A DNA stretch of 64,000 nt from Paenibacillus dendrobii (GCF_009807035.1 NZ_WUBI01000002.1:124001-188000); one strand, 5' to 3'. Positions 29,814 to 39,784 are shown, numbered from the stretch's first letter. The notes: generated from the sequence alone by a model not told the origin. Numbers and translations: made by a program.

Positions 29814-30830
29814 CTATTTGCCTGCCGACAGCAGGCGCTTGATGACAACGGCAGATTCCGCTCTTGTCGCATGCTCTTTCGGAGCAAACGTCGTATCCGT
29901 TCTACCCTTCATGAGTCCCGAGGAAATGGCAAAGCTGACGGATTTTTGCGCCCAAGCGCTGATTTTACCGGCGTCCTTGAACGATACGGATGCGGTTCCC
30001 GTGAGATCATCTGCCTTGACCCCCTGCGCAGCAGCCTTTGCCCGCATCAGCATCGTGCTCATCTCTTCGCGCGTAATACTCTGATCCGGAGCAAACTTAT
30101 TGCTGCTCACACCGCTGATGATGCCTGCCGAATAAGCCTTTTTCACCGTATCCTCGTACCAGGCCCCGGTCTTGACGTCCGCGAACGGATTTTTGCCGGC
30201 TCCCTCCTTCAGGTCAAGCGCTCTTGTAATCAGGGCGGCGAACTGGGCCCGAGTAACATTGCTGTTCGGCGAAAAGCGGTCGCTGTCCATGCCCTCCACG
30301 ATCTTTTGATCCACCATTTGCATAATATCGTCTTTGGCCCAATGTCCGGCGATATCCTTGAAAATTTTCATGTATGTAGCCGATTGGCCCGGCGAAATGA
30401 CCTGATCCTTCAGGTTTTTGTCGAGCATTTTCATCGATGTCCATTCCACATGGGAAGAGCCTGCCTTTTTGGCCTTGAATGTAATCGTCGCGATATCCAA
30501 ATCGCCCTTTTCCCCTTCGACGTTTCCGATTTTCGTATGGGCGATCGTCACCTCGTTGTTTTTGACGATAGGCGAAACGGAATACCCTTTGATTTTCGTT
30601 TCGGCCTTGACTACCTCGAGCTCGCTTGGATCCACTTTGAATTTCACCTCATAAGCATACAGATCCTTAATATTGCTGCCCTTCAAGGTGACCGTAAACG
30701 TGGCGTCAGTCGATTCGTTTGAAGACGCTTTCATTTTGAAATCGGAAGCAGTCTCCGCATCGGCCGAAGCCAGCCAAGCAGAGGAACACAGCGTACACAG
30801 TAGTGCAAGGATTAACGATTTGCGCAGCAT
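29814..30830 (-). CDS. Cohesin-SLH wall protein (candidate surface anchor of the complex)
   Basis: This 338-residue protein starts at ATG 30830. A signal peptide (to about 25, ending ADA) is followed by a cohesin-like module (about 28-155; NIKDLYAYEVKFKVDP, GDLDIATITFKAKK). Three SLH repeats (about 160-335) follow: FKDIAGHWAKDDI with TRAQFAALITRAL, FADVKTGAWYEDTV with TREEMSTMLMRA, and FKDAGKISAWAQKSV with TRAESAVVIKRLL. SLH domains bind pyruvylated secondary cell-wall polymers, so the cohesin would face outward from the wall. There is no dockerin, unlike every intact enzyme downstream. The gene is the first structural gene after the regulators. By analogy with anchoring scaffoldins of cellulosomes it could hold dockerin enzymes on the cell; direct binding is not shown. 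Its cohesin is more divergent than those of the enzymes. Confidence 0.9.
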   Translation of the reverse strand: MLRKSLILALLCTLCSSAWLASADAETASDFKMKASSNESTDATFTVTLKGSNIKDLYAYEVKFKVDPSELEVVKAETKIKGYSVSPIVKNNEVTIAHTKIGNVEGEKGDLDIATITFKAKKAGSSHVEWTSMKMLDKNLKDQVISPGQSATYMKIFKDIAGHWAKDDIMQMVDQKIVEGMDSDRFSPNSNVTRAQFAALITRALDLKEGAGKNPFADVKTGAWYEDTVKKAYSAGIISGVSSNKFAPDQSITREEMSTMLMRAKAAAQGVKADDLTGTASVSFKDAGKISAWAQKSVSFAISSGLMKGRTDTTFAPKEHATRAESAVVIKRLLSAGK

Positions 30831-31040
30831 CTAGGAACCATTCCCTTCTTTTTTGGTCATGTCGTCTTCAAATGGATCTCCCGCAGCTTGGTGGCCGGTT
30901 ACTTTCTTTCCGTTATCTATCCCTCCTTTGGCATTCAATTTTAGCGCGGCAGCACGTCTGTCTGTACCTCCTATCATATAAAGTATCAGGCTTGGAACCA
31001 TGATCTATTTTGATGTGAAGTTGATCATTTTTGAATTGAA

Positions 31041-32675
31041 TTATTCGCTGTCCCTGCGGTACGCAAGCGGACTGACTCCGGTGACTTTTTTGAAAAGCCG
31101 GCTGAAATGCTCGGGGTTCACGTATCCCACCATTTCCGCCACCTCATATATTTTGAGTCCGTTTTCCAGACCCTTTTTCGCCTTCTCGATCCGCAGCTGG
31201 GTCAAATACTGGATGAAGTTAATGCCCACCTCCTTGGAAAACTGCTTGCTGAGATAGCTCTCGCTGACCCCGACCATCTGGCTGATCACGGACAGGTGAA
31301 TTTCCTCGCAGTAATGCTTCTCCAGAATGGCTTTCGTCTTGGCTACGATCGGGCTCAGCCAGATTCCGGCGCGCTCGGTTTTCGGATGCAGGCTTTCATG
31401 CAAGAAGTCCAGGTATTTGTCGCACCACTGCACGGTTTCTTCCCAGGTACCCATCAGACGGACCTGCTCCAGCGGATGCGGAAAGGCTTCGTGAAGCTCT
31501 TCCGATGACCTGCCCTTCCGGTACAAAAGCGAACCGGCCGTCCAGATCAAATCGCCGAGCTCGGACCGGATCTGTCCGGGCTGGGACGGGAATCTCCCGG
31601 TCAGCAGCTCGCAGCAGCTCTCATAGTGCCGTTTCCACGCCGAGCCGTCCGGATCTTTCAACGCTTGAACAAGCTCTGCTTTGGACTGCGGCCAGCCATC
31701 CTTCCACTCTTCCTCGGAAACGATTGCCTTCTTCTCGGATTCGGGGTAAAAAAGACGGTCGTACCCTTGATAGTAACTGAGCACGGACAGCCGTTCCGCC
31801 TGCCGGAACAGACGGTTCCATTCCTGCAGACCGTCCGCCGCATCGCTGATGCCGATCGACAAATTTAAATTGAGAAACTGCTTCAGCCTGATTTTGATAT
31901 CCGTCAGCATCGCATTGCTAAGTCTCCTCACCGCCATGCTGCTGCTAAGCCCCGGAAAGGTGAAGAATACGTTATACTGCCGCTCGTCGGCCCGGCATAC
32001 ATGGGATACCGCCTCCTGACGGTCTTTGCCCGCTACTGATTGTACGGTCTGTAAGATCATGCGGTGAATCTGATCAAGCTGCACGGCTTCCGATAGCCGG
32101 ATCACCGCCGCTACCTGGTTTTTTTCGCCCATATGCTTCTTTAAGCGGAGCAGGGATTCGTTAAAGCTTTCATCGTCCTCGCTGCATGGAAACGGCATCC
32201 ATTCAACGGCCAGCCGGTGGAGTATGGAGCAGATCCATGTATCCTCATCATGATCGGCAGCGTCAGCCGACTGGCTTTGGCGCTTGTCCAGCTCTTCCAC
32301 CGTTTTTTGCAGGACGGGCGCAATGTAGGACTCTTCCAGATTGGCCTTCAGCATATAGTCAAAGGCTCCCAGAACAAAAGACTCCCTTACATAATCGTAA
32401 TCACCGAAGGCGCTCAGCATGATGGTCAGCGGCTGTTTGGAAAAGGTGGCGCCCCCTAGTGCTTCCAGCAGCTGCACGCCGTTCATCCGCGGCATCTGGA
32501 TATCTGCGAGTACAATATCGACATCCTGCCTTTCCTCCAGCTGCTTCAACGCCTCTTCTCCGTCTCCCGCCTCTCCGATAATTTCAATCTCGCTTGAGGT
32601 CAGCGTAATGTATTCGCGCAGGGCCAGTCTGGCCAGCGGTTCGTCATCCACGATAAACGCCTTGTATTTGCCCAT
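31041..32675 (-). CDS. YesN-like response regulator with AraC-type DNA-binding domain
   Basis: This 544-residue protein starts at ATG 32675 behind GGAGGG. The receiver domain (about 4-125) has the acidic pair D10-D11, phosphoacceptor D58 in VLADIQMPRMNG, and a conserved Lys near residue 107. A central region (about 130-430) is the poorly conserved linker of this family. The C-terminus (about 445-540) holds two helix-turn-helix motifs of AraC type (LSVISQMVGVSESYLSKQF and IYEVAEMVGYVNPEHFSRLF). Such regulators, paired with YesM-like kinases, activate nearby carbohydrate-use genes in Bacillales. The gene lies 20 bases after the solute-binding protein gene and before the cohesin-SLH gene, so it probably controls the glycan locus. 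Confidence 0.93.
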   Translation of the reverse strand: MGKYKAFIVDDEPLARLALREYITLTSSEIEIIGEAGDGEEALKQLEERQDVDIVLADIQMPRMNGVQLLEALGGATFSKQPLTIMLSAFGDYDYVRESFVLGAFDYMLKANLEESYIAPVLQKTVEELDKRQSQSADAADHDEDTWICSILHRLAVEWMPFPCSEDDESFNESLLRLKKHMGEKNQVAAVIRLSEAVQLDQIHRMILQTVQSVAGKDRQEAVSHVCRADERQYNVFFTFPGLSSSMAVRRLSNAMLTDIKIRLKQFLNLNLSIGISDAADGLQEWNRLFRQAERLSVLSYYQGYDRLFYPESEKKAIVSEEEWKDGWPQSKAELVQALKDPDGSAWKRHYESCCELLTGRFPSQPGQIRSELGDLIWTAGSLLYRKGRSSEELHEAFPHPLEQVRLMGTWEETVQWCDKYLDFLHESLHPKTERAGIWLSPIVAKTKAILEKHYCEEIHLSVISQMVGVSESYLSKQFSKEVGINFIQYLTQLRIEKAKKGLENGLKIYEVAEMVGYVNPEHFSRLFKKVTGVSPLAYRRDSE

Positions 32676-32695
32676 CTTCTCAACCCTCCAGCATG

Positions 32696-34006
32696 TTATT
32701 TTAACTGTTCTACCGCCTGGCTCCAGTTCCGGTTTAGCAACTGCTGCATATCCTCCACCGAAGCGCCTGCGAAGATATCCTGCCCCGTCTTTTTCTCGTT
32801 GTACTGCGCTTTGTTTTTCACCGTTTCATATCGCTCGTTCATACCAAAATACATAAAGGGATCGAAAGGATGCCTGGTTTTGACCTTATTAAAAAAGGGC
32901 TGATCGGACGGAATATTCACCATGGTAGAGGTGTTGCCGGAGTAATTGATGTAATCCTGGTATACCTCGGGACTGAAAATCCATTCCAGGAACGACTTGA
33001 TTTCATCCACGTTTTTGGAGGTTTTGTTGATCGCCATGTATTGGTCAGGCATCGTGACCGCCTCAAGCGGCTCACGGATATCCGATCTCCAAGGAAGTGC
33101 GAAAGCATCCAGATCTTCGTCGGTTTTGACATTTGAAATATAGTCCTGGTAATACCACTGTCCGAGCGCGATCATCGCGGCCTTGTTGGACTCAAACAGC
33201 TGTTTGGCCTCGTCGAACCCGATGCTCAAAGCGTCGGACCCGGCCAGCCTGTGCTCGGCGATCGTTTTCAGCAGCTTGGCGGCCGTATCAAATGGTGAGT
33301 TTTTGCCGAACGGCTCAGGCGAATAAGACAAATTGGTGAGATAATTGGGATCCTTCGAAAGCAGCGGGGGACCGAATTCGATAAAAGGGTAAAAGGTCCA
33401 GTCCTCTTTCCCGCCAATCGCGATCGGAATATATTGGTCATGATTTTTGATCCGTTCGAGCACCTGCACGAATTCATCCAGCGTCTGCGGGACCTGCAGG
33501 TTCAGCTCACGAAAAATACTGGGGTGGTAAAACACGTATTCCGAAAAGGAAACCAGCGGTAAGCCCAGGATATCCCCGTTATAAACGGCAGGAAACCGGT
33601 TCGACCCGGCTGCCTTGAGCCCGTTCAACGGAAGAAGAGCATCCCGGTACACCGACAGGTGCGATGCCTTCAAATAAAACACGTCCGGCAAATCGTTCGC
33701 CGCAAGCCGAACTTTCAGATACTGTCCGCTGTTATCCGGGATCGTCTCGACCTCTACGGTGACGTTCGGCCTGATCTTGGAATATTCCTTGACTTTGCTG
33801 GTCCAGAACAAAATGTCCATTTTCGTTTCCCACATGCCGAATTTGATTTTCACGGGCTGGTCCGGACCGGCTGCCGCAATCCCTCCTCCAGAGCGATTCA
33901 TGACCGGCTTCAGGGCCAAATCGGACAGCAGTCCGCTTCCGCCGATACAGATGAAGGCAAGGAGACAAGCGGCTAGCAGCAGGTGTATCCGTTTTTTCCG
34001 AATCAT
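32696..34006 (-). CDS. Extracellular solute-binding protein, family 1 (sugar-binding type)
   Basis: The frame opens at GTG 34015, but GGGGGAG is correctly spaced for ATG 34006, giving 436 residues. A basic N-terminus (MIRKKR) and a hydrophobic segment precede a mature domain with family-1 features: KIKFGMWETKMDILFW, DLPDVFYLKASHL, then SFVEWIF-like text near SFLEWIFSPEVYQDYI. LAAC resembles a lipobox, but only about seven hydrophobic residues precede the Cys, so it may be an uncleaved anchor instead. It lies between kinase and response regulator genes, and no permease or ATPase gene is in the cluster. It may deliver ligand to the kinase or serve a transporter encoded elsewhere; both roles are inferred. 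Confidence 0.88.
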   Translation of the reverse strand: MIRKKRIHLLLAACLLAFICIGGSGLLSDLALKPVMNRSGGGIAAAGPDQPVKIKFGMWETKMDILFWTSKVKEYSKIRPNVTVEVETIPDNSGQYLKVRLAANDLPDVFYLKASHLSVYRDALLPLNGLKAAGSNRFPAVYNGDILGLPLVSFSEYVFYHPSIFRELNLQVPQTLDEFVQVLERIKNHDQYIPIAIGGKEDWTFYPFIEFGPPLLSKDPNYLTNLSYSPEPFGKNSPFDTAAKLLKTIAEHRLAGSDALSIGFDEAKQLFESNKAAMIALGQWYYQDYISNVKTDEDLDAFALPWRSDIREPLEAVTMPDQYMAINKTSKNVDEIKSFLEWIFSPEVYQDYINYSGNTSTMVNIPSDQPFFNKVKTRHPFDPFMYFGMNERYETVKNKAQYNEKKTGQDIFAGASVEDMQQLLNRNWSQAVEQLK

Positions 34007-34065
34007 CAGCTTCACTCCCCCTAAAAAATGGTTTATTGCGGTCGATTAGGACACCTCTTCAACGT

Positions 34066-35838
34066 TCAAGCAAGCTGCTCGTCAGGCTCGCGGATTTGCG
34101 GAAGCCGAATGTGAACCACCGTTCCGTGCGGAGCATTCGCTTCAACCCGCAACCCATAGTTCGGTCCGTAATGCAGTTGAATTCGTTTATGGACATTCAT
34201 ATTCCCCATCCCGCTGAACGTATGCCTTGGGGTTTCCTCTTCCGCCCTAACCGGCTCCTCCTGTATTCCCACGCCGTTGTCGGCAACGGTTATCAAGAGA
34301 TCGTTCCCGTCCAGCTTCGTGGATATATGGATGACGCCCTCGTAATCGATGTCCTTCAGTCCGTGAATGAAGCTGTTTTCCAGAATCGGCTGGAGAAGCA
34401 GCTTAAGCAGGTACAACTCCTCCGTTCCCGTAGCTATATCCCACTTCGTAACAACGGATTTGCCGAAGCGGATCTCCATGATGTACAAGTAATGCTTGAG
34501 ATGATCCACCTCTTCGGCGACCGTCGTGACAAGACCTCCCCTGTTGAACGACGAAGCGATGAGCCTCGTTAACGCATGGGTCATGTTGCGAATATTGTCC
34601 GCTTTGCTGATGAGCGCCATAAATTTGATCGAATTCAGCGTATTGATCAGAAAATGCGGATTGATTTGCGACTGCAGGGCGGCAAACTCGGCTTTGCGCT
34701 TTTCCACCTCCTGCTGCTCATGCTGCTCCATCAGCTCGCGGATTCTTTCGGTCATGTGATTAAAGGAATGGCCCAAGCTGGCCGTTTCGAGCGTGCCGGT
34801 AACATGAATCTTCGCATTCAGGTCCCCATGCGTGACGCGTACCATCTGCCGGAGCAGCTCCAGAATCGGCTTGGTCATATTCGAAACGAAATAAAAGGAG
34901 ATCAGGATAAAGGCAAGGATGATCAGAATCGCCAAAAACCATACGAAGGTATTGACGCTGCGGTAATTGGCCATGAGATCGGCGTACGGTATTTTTTGCA
35001 CGACGACCCAGTCGGGACGACCCGCATCGACCTTGGCATACGTGAACAGCGTCTTGTCCCCTTCCGTATCATCCACATAAGAGCCTTGATCCATCGAGAA
35101 CGCGTCATCCAGGCGGTGCATGGGCAGCTTGCTGCCTCGTTTCAAGATCGTGTTCGAGGCGATGATCTCGCCCTGCTTGTCGACGATATACAGCGTGGAC
35201 TCCGTGTTGTCCCGGGACTGCAAAATATGGTCGAACGCGCTGCTCTCAAACGTGAACAGGATCATTTCCAGCTGCGAAGAAGGATTCGAGTAGCCCGGCG
35301 ACAATGCTGCTACCATCATATAGGGATTGTAATTTCCATAGAGAGAGTTTGGCTTCATGCCGATAAAATGAATGAAATTGGGCTTTTTCAGGGCCGTCTG
35401 ATACCACTCCTCCTTCTGGATGTCCGCTCCTCTCTGCATCAGATTTTTTAGATATGAATACGAAGATCCGTCATCAAAATAAAAATTGACCGACAGCACG
35501 CGTCCAGACACGGAGGCAGTGTATTTCTCGATCAGCACCTTCAGTTTATACGTGGCCAGCTGCCTCTCGAAACCATCCTGCCGGTAAATGTCGTAGACCG
35601 TGGAAATGACGTCCTCATCAAGCCCGATGGAAGCAAACAATCCCGAGAGGCGACCGATTTCCTGGTTGACCGAATAGGCGATAGCCTGCGCGGTTTGCAG
35701 GGAACGGTCGGTATTTTGCTGTAAAATGTCGCGTTTGTAAATGTTCAGGATAATCGAACAGATCAGGAGCATCGGAATAATGACAATGAGGATAAAAAAT
35801 AGTCTTAATACGGAGGACATTCGCCATTTTTTTCTCAT
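34066..35838 (-). CDS. YesM-like sensor histidine kinase
   Basis: This 590-residue protein starts at ATG 35838, three bases after AAGGGGG. A transmembrane helix (about 12-34), an extracellular Cache-like sensor region (about 35-285), a second helix (about 288-312) and HAMP (about 315-368) precede the His_kinase domain. H395 lies in QINPHFLINTLNSI, the phosphoacceptor motif of this LytS/YesM class. The ATPase domain (about 450-585) shows LLQPILENSFIHG and ADNGVGIQ. It is the first gene of the likely operon. Together with the downstream response regulator it should sense an extracellular sugar and switch on the glycosidase genes. Confidence 0.94.
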   Translation of the reverse strand: MRKKWRMSSVLRLFFILIVIIPMLLICSIILNIYKRDILQQNTDRSLQTAQAIAYSVNQEIGRLSGLFASIGLDEDVISTVYDIYRQDGFERQLATYKLKVLIEKYTASVSGRVLSVNFYFDDGSSYSYLKNLMQRGADIQKEEWYQTALKKPNFIHFIGMKPNSLYGNYNPYMMVAALSPGYSNPSSQLEMILFTFESSAFDHILQSRDNTESTLYIVDKQGEIIASNTILKRGSKLPMHRLDDAFSMDQGSYVDDTEGDKTLFTYAKVDAGRPDWVVVQKIPYADLMANYRSVNTFVWFLAILIILAFILISFYFVSNMTKPILELLRQMVRVTHGDLNAKIHVTGTLETASLGHSFNHMTERIRELMEQHEQQEVEKRKAEFAALQSQINPHFLINTLNSIKFMALISKADNIRNMTHALTRLIASSFNRGGLVTTVAEEVDHLKHYLYIMEIRFGKSVVTKWDIATGTEELYLLKLLLQPILENSFIHGLKDIDYEGVIHISTKLDGNDLLITVADNGVGIQEEPVRAEEETPRHTFSGMGNMNVHKRIQLHYGPNYGLRVEANAPHGTVVHIRLPQIREPDEQLA

Positions 35839-36110
35839 AGAACCCCCTTCTCATCAAAAGGCCTGCGGTGCATCGATAGGGTTCTATTCCATAGTCCGAA
35901 TCCAAGTTCCTTTCGGCAGACAAAGGTAGTTGGAATGCGACAAAAAGCCGGAAATATAGGCAAAATGATTCATCGAGACTTCGGGGAGATTCGCGAAATT
36001 ACCGCATGCATTGATTTACCAGGAAATAACATTATTTTCATGGCATGCGCAGCCTTCGCATTATCAACAAGCAAAACCGGTTCCCACGATACCATTGATC
36101 CGTTATGCTG
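35839..36110. other. Intergenic region upstream of the sensor kinase
   Basis: Between the rib-operon terminator and the kinase start no gene is visible. It should hold the kinase promoter, but I could not identify matched -35/-10 boxes with confidence. Several short palindromes are present (for example GCATGC twice, near 36007 and 36044). Confidence 0.5.
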
Positions 36111-36111
36111 A

Positions 36112-36143
36112 ATAAAAAAAAGACCACGCCAGGTGGTCTCTTT
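36112..36143 (-). terminator. Intrinsic terminator of the riboflavin operon
   Basis: GACCAC (36122-36127) and GTGGTC (36133-36138) form a perfect stem with a five-base loop. On the minus strand a run of eight or nine T follows (36113-36121). It lies about 20 bases past the ribH stop. Confidence 0.92.
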
Positions 36144-36160
36144 TCTAAATTGTGTTGATA

Positions 36161-36628
36161 TTACTTGAACTGCTTGGTCAGGTTCGCCATTTCGATGGCG
36201 GATACGGCCGCATCATAACCCTTGTTGCCCGCTTTGGTGCCTGCGCGTTCCACGGCCTGTTCAATGCTGTCTGTCGTCAATACGCCAAAAATAACAGGAA
36301 CGCCCGTCTTGAGGCTGGTTGCCGCCACGCCTTTCGCCACCTCATTACATACAACATCATAATGTGAGGTTGCGCCGCGGATAACGGTTCCCAGCGTAAT
36401 GACGGCGTCATACTTACCGCTTTCGGCCATTTTGCTGGCGATCAAGGGAATTTCAAACGCTCCCGGAACCCATGCCACATCGATCTCTTCTTCACCTACA
36501 CCATGTCGCTTCAACCCGTCCAACGCTCCGCCGAGCAGCTTGCTTGTAATGAATTCATTGAATCTCCCAACCACAATCCCGTACTTCAGTCCGCTGGAAA
36601 CCAAGTTTCCTTCGAAAGTATGAGCCAT
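36161..36628 (-). CDS. ribH: 6,7-dimethyl-8-ribityllumazine synthase
   Basis: The 155-residue protein joins 5-amino-6-ribitylaminouracil and 3,4-dihydroxy-2-butanone 4-phosphate to give lumazine, the penultimate step of riboflavin synthesis. Family motifs include [43 protein letters not shown] and [15 protein letters not shown]. Length and motifs match the 60-subunit icosahedral enzymes of Bacillales. It starts at ATG 36628, is the last gene of the operon, and ends just before the intrinsic terminator. Confidence 0.97.
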   Translation of the reverse strand: MAHTFEGNLVSSGLKYGIVVGRFNEFITSKLLGGALDGLKRHGVGEEEIDVAWVPGAFEIPLIASKMAESGKYDAVITLGTVIRGATSHYDVVCNEVAKGVAATSLKTGVPVIFGVLTTDSIEQAVERAGTKAGNKGYDAAVSAIEMANLTKQFK

Positions 36629-36654
36629 TTATTCATCAACCTCTCCAATAGTTT

Positions 36655-37869
36655 TTAAGATTCCATGCTAAGCATGTGGCCTAACTTCTCTTGCTTCGTA
36701 TGCAGATAACGGCTGTTATCTTCTCCCGCTTGCATCTGGATCGGAACCCGTTCAACGACTTCCAATCCATGGCCTTCCAGTCCTTTGATTTTTCTCGGAT
36801 TATTGGTCAAAAGACGAATTTTGCGCACGCCCAGATCCTTAAGGATTTGGGCTCCAATTCCATAGTCGCGAAGGTCTGCCGCGAAGCCAAGCTTGAGATT
36901 GGCGTCCACGGTATCAAGCCCCTGCTCCTGCAGCTCGTAGGCCTTCAACTTGTTGATGAGTCCGATTCCCCGGCCTTCCTGCCGCATGTAGAGCAGCACA
37001 CCCGAACCCTCTTCCTCAATCTGCCGGAGTGCCGCCGCGAACTGCGGACCGCAGTCGCAGCGCAGGGAATGGAACACATCTCCGGTCAAGCATTCGGAAT
37101 GCACTCTGACCAGCACAGGCTCTTCGCTTGAAATCTTTCCTTTCACGAGCGCCAGATGCTCTTTGTCATCCACATCATTGGTGTAGGCTACGGCTTGGAA
37201 AACGCCGAAATCCGTCGGCATACGAACCTCGGCTTCCCGGCGCACCAGCTTCTCGCTTTGATTCCGGTAATGGATCAAATCCTGAATCGATATCAGCTTC
37301 AGTCCATGTTTTTTCGCAATCACCTGCAAATCAGGCAGCCGGGCCATTGTCCCGTCCTCTTTCATAATTTCACAGATCACGCCTGCAGGGGCCGATCCGC
37401 TGAGTTTTGCCAGATCCACCGCAGCCTCCGTATGTCCTGCCCGCCGCAGCACGCCTCCATCCTTGGCGATCAGCGGAAACATATGTCCCGGACGCCGGAA
37501 GTCGAACGCCACCGCAGCCGGATCCGCCAGGGCCTTCGCGGTTTGGGAACGTTCATGAGCAGAAATGCCTGTTGTCGTATGTCTAAAGTCAACCGATACG
37601 GTAAATGCCGTGCCGTGGTGGTCGGTATTTTGAGCCGTCATGGGTGAAAGCTCAAGCGTTTCCGCCCGCTCCCGCGTGATCGGGACGCACACGAGCCCCC
37701 GGCCTTCCGTAATCATAAAATTGATAACCTCCGGCGATGCTTTCTCTGCGAGTGCAACAAAGTCGCCTTCATTCTCCCGGTCCTCATCATCCACCACGAT
37801 AATGACCTTTCCTGTCCTAAGATCCTCAATCGCCTCTTCAATCGGGTCAAATGTGAATGATTCCGTCAT
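36655..37869 (-). CDS. ribBA: Bifunctional 3,4-DHBP synthase / GTP cyclohydrolase II
   Basis: The frame extends to 37893, but GGGGG is well placed before ATG 37869 (MTESFTFDP), giving 404 residues. The N-terminal half (about 1-200) is 3,4-dihydroxy-2-butanone 4-phosphate synthase ([33 protein letters not shown]). The C-terminal half (about 205-400) is GTP cyclohydrolase II, with zinc cysteines in [16 protein letters not shown] and [11 protein letters not shown]. It supplies both starting branches of riboflavin synthesis. It sits between ribE and ribH with short spacing, so it is co-transcribed under the upstream FMN riboswitch. Confidence 0.97.
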   Translation of the reverse strand: MTESFTFDPIEEAIEDLRTGKVIIVVDDEDRENEGDFVALAEKASPEVINFMITEGRGLVCVPITRERAETLELSPMTAQNTDHHGTAFTVSVDFRHTTTGISAHERSQTAKALADPAAVAFDFRRPGHMFPLIAKDGGVLRRAGHTEAAVDLAKLSGSAPAGVICEIMKEDGTMARLPDLQVIAKKHGLKLISIQDLIHYRNQSEKLVRREAEVRMPTDFGVFQAVAYTNDVDDKEHLALVKGKISSEEPVLVRVHSECLTGDVFHSLRCDCGPQFAAALRQIEEEGSGVLLYMRQEGRGIGLINKLKAYELQEQGLDTVDANLKLGFAADLRDYGIGAQILKDLGVRKIRLLTNNPRKIKGLEGHGLEVVERVPIQMQAGEDNSRYLHTKQEKLGHMLSMES

Positions 37870-37910
37870 GCCGAATTCCCCCTTTGTTGTCAAAAATCCG
37901 ATGCGTTCAT

Positions 37911-38573
37911 TTAAGCAAAGCCGTTTGCAGCCAGCATATCCATGCTGATCCCTTTAGGACTGCTATCGGCGGATACCGGCGCCTTTCGCCCAAGCAGTGC
38001 ATGGACATACTTGCCGATGATGTCGCATTCGATATTCACGATGCTGCCCGCCTTGAGTCCGGATAATCCGGTATCACCCAATGTATGAGGAATAATGGAG
38101 ACTCTGAAGCATTCCCCGTCCGTGCCAGCAACCGTCAGACTGACACCATCTACCGTGACCGATCCTTGCGGTATGATGTATACGGACAGATCCGGTTTGT
38201 CTGGAGCAATATCGATCAAAACCGCGTTGCGTTCCTTGGTGATCATTCGTACGGTACCGGTCATGTCCGCATGCCCCTGAACCAAATGCCCGCCAAAACG
38301 TCCATTTGCCTTCATGGCCCGCTCTAGATTCAGGAGGTTGCCCGGCTTGAGCAACGCCAGGTTGGAATGCCGGTAGGTCTGAGGAGTCACGTCAACCGTA
38401 AATCCGTCATCCTTGATCTGCGTGGCCGTCAGGCAGACTCCATTCACAGCAATGCTGTCCCCGATCTTGATATCTTCCATGATGGCTGAAGCCTTGATCC
38501 CGAGAACCATGGCCTCCCCTTGTCGCGAAATCCTATCCAGAATCCCGATTTCTTCCACCAGTCCCGTAAACAT
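37911..38573 (-). CDS. ribE: Riboflavin synthase, alpha type
   Basis: The 220-residue protein starts at ATG 38573 behind GGAGGG. It shows the two tandem lumazine-binding repeats of the family: [10 protein letters not shown] at the start, [11 protein letters not shown] in repeat one and [12 protein letters not shown] in repeat two, with GGHLVQGH between. It dismutates two lumazine molecules to riboflavin and the RibH substrate. It lies between ribD and ribBA in the usual Bacillales order (the same gene is called ribB or ribE in different species). Confidence 0.96.
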   Translation of the reverse strand: MFTGLVEEIGILDRISRQGEAMVLGIKASAIMEDIKIGDSIAVNGVCLTATQIKDDGFTVDVTPQTYRHSNLALLKPGNLLNLERAMKANGRFGGHLVQGHADMTGTVRMITKERNAVLIDIAPDKPDLSVYIIPQGSVTVDGVSLTVAGTDGECFRVSIIPHTLGDTGLSGLKAGSIVNIECDIIGKYVHALLGRKAPVSADSSPKGISMDMLAANGFA

Positions 38574-38608
38574 GCTCTTCCCTCCTTCGGAATATTTCAG
38601 CTATTTGG

Positions 38609-39718
38609 TCATTCCGGCCAGTTTGGTATGCCGGATATCAATACATTGTCCCCGACTTGTTCGACCTCCAGCGGGTCCAATCTCACGGCATCTCCCATCC
38701 GATGAATACCTTCGAAGCTGAAGCTGGCCGGGGCTGCATTTCCGCCCACAATCTTCGGAGCCAAGTACATGATAATTCGGTCCACAAGCCGTTCCTTCAG
38801 AAGTGATCCGTTTAATGCCCCGCCGCCTTCCACAAGTATGGAACCGATGTCCATGGTGCCAAGTTGCTGCAACGCCGACTTGAGATCCACTTGAGTTCCA
38901 CTTCCGCAAGATACAAGGTTTGCTCCCGCTTCACTCAACAGCTTAGCCTTAACCGGGTCAACCTGTTTGGTCGTTAAAATAATCACCGGTGAAGTCCCAT
39001 CCTTGAACACCTTAGCTTCCGGAGAAGTGCGCAAACGGGAATCGACGATGACGCGAACCGGCTGTTGGCCATCCACTCCATCATGCCTAGTCGTCAGCGA
39101 AGGATCATCGGTGAGTATCGTGCCTACGCCGACCATAATCGCCTGATGTCGGTGACGCAGGCTGTGTACCTGCAGCCTTGCCTCTTCATTCGATATCCAC
39201 TTGCTGTCTCCCGAATCGGTGGCAATCTTTCCATCGAGCGTACTCGCCGTCTTGATGGTTACAAAAGGCATGCCCGTCGTTATAAACTTTGCAAATTTTT
39301 CGTTCTGCCGGACCGCCCTATCCCGCAACACGCCAACCTTCACCTCAATGCCCTTCTGACGAAGCTTCCCGATCCCTGTGCCAGCAACCAGAGGATTCGG
39401 ATCCTCACAGGCAACCACAACCCGCTTAACCTTCGACTCGATCAGCAGATCACAGCAAGGCGGGGTTTTGCCGTAATGACTGCAGGGTTCCAACGTGACG
39501 TAGGCCGTGCTTCCCTCCGCATGGTCACCGGCCATGCGGACGGCATGTACTTCCGCATGCCCGCTTCCCCGCTGAAGATGCGTTCCCAGACCGACCACTG
39601 CGCCGTCCTTGACGAGGACGCAGCCGACGACCGGGTTGATGCCTGTCTGGCCTTGTGCGCGCTGAGCCATATCCAGTGCAAGCGACATGTAGAATTCATC
39701 GTTTATAACCGGCTCCAT
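38609..39718 (-). CDS. ribD: Bifunctional diaminohydroxyphosphoribosylaminopyrimidine deaminase / 5-amino-6-(5-phosphoribosylamino)uracil reductase
   Basis: The frame is open to 39856, but the family start is ATG 39718 (MEPVINDEFYM), giving 369 residues; the longer version would run into the leader terminator. The zinc deaminase domain (about 1-145) has HAEVHA and PCSHYGKTPPCC. The reductase domain (about 150-365) has TIKTASTLDGKIAT, SKWISNEEAR and ILVEGGGALNGSLL. It carries out the second and third steps of the pathway. It is the first gene of the operon, directly behind the FMN riboswitch leader. Confidence 0.95.
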   Translation of the reverse strand: MEPVINDEFYMSLALDMAQRAQGQTGINPVVGCVLVKDGAVVGLGTHLQRGSGHAEVHAVRMAGDHAEGSTAYVTLEPCSHYGKTPPCCDLLIESKVKRVVVACEDPNPLVAGTGIGKLRQKGIEVKVGVLRDRAVRQNEKFAKFITTGMPFVTIKTASTLDGKIATDSGDSKWISNEEARLQVHSLRHRHQAIMVGVGTILTDDPSLTTRHDGVDGQQPVRVIVDSRLRTSPEAKVFKDGTSPVIILTTKQVDPVKAKLLSEAGANLVSCGSGTQVDLKSALQQLGTMDIGSILVEGGGALNGSLLKERLVDRIIMYLAPKIVGGNAAPASFSFEGIHRMGDAVRLDPLEVEQVGDNVLISGIPNWPE

Positions 39719-39738
39719 CTTGTCCTGCCTCCCCTCCA

Positions 39739-39784
39739 CGTGAAAAATAAAAACAAAAAAGCCCTCCGGATCACATCCGGGGGC
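39739..39784 (-). terminator. Leader terminator of the FMN riboswitch
   Basis: CCGGAT (39766-39771) pairs with ATCCGG (39775-39780), extended by GCCC and GGGC. On the minus strand TTTTTTGTTTTTATTTTT follows (39740-39760). It stands between the aptamer and ribD, where flavin-dependent termination is expected. The aptamer end is about 300 bases upstream, a rather long leader. Confidence 0.88.
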
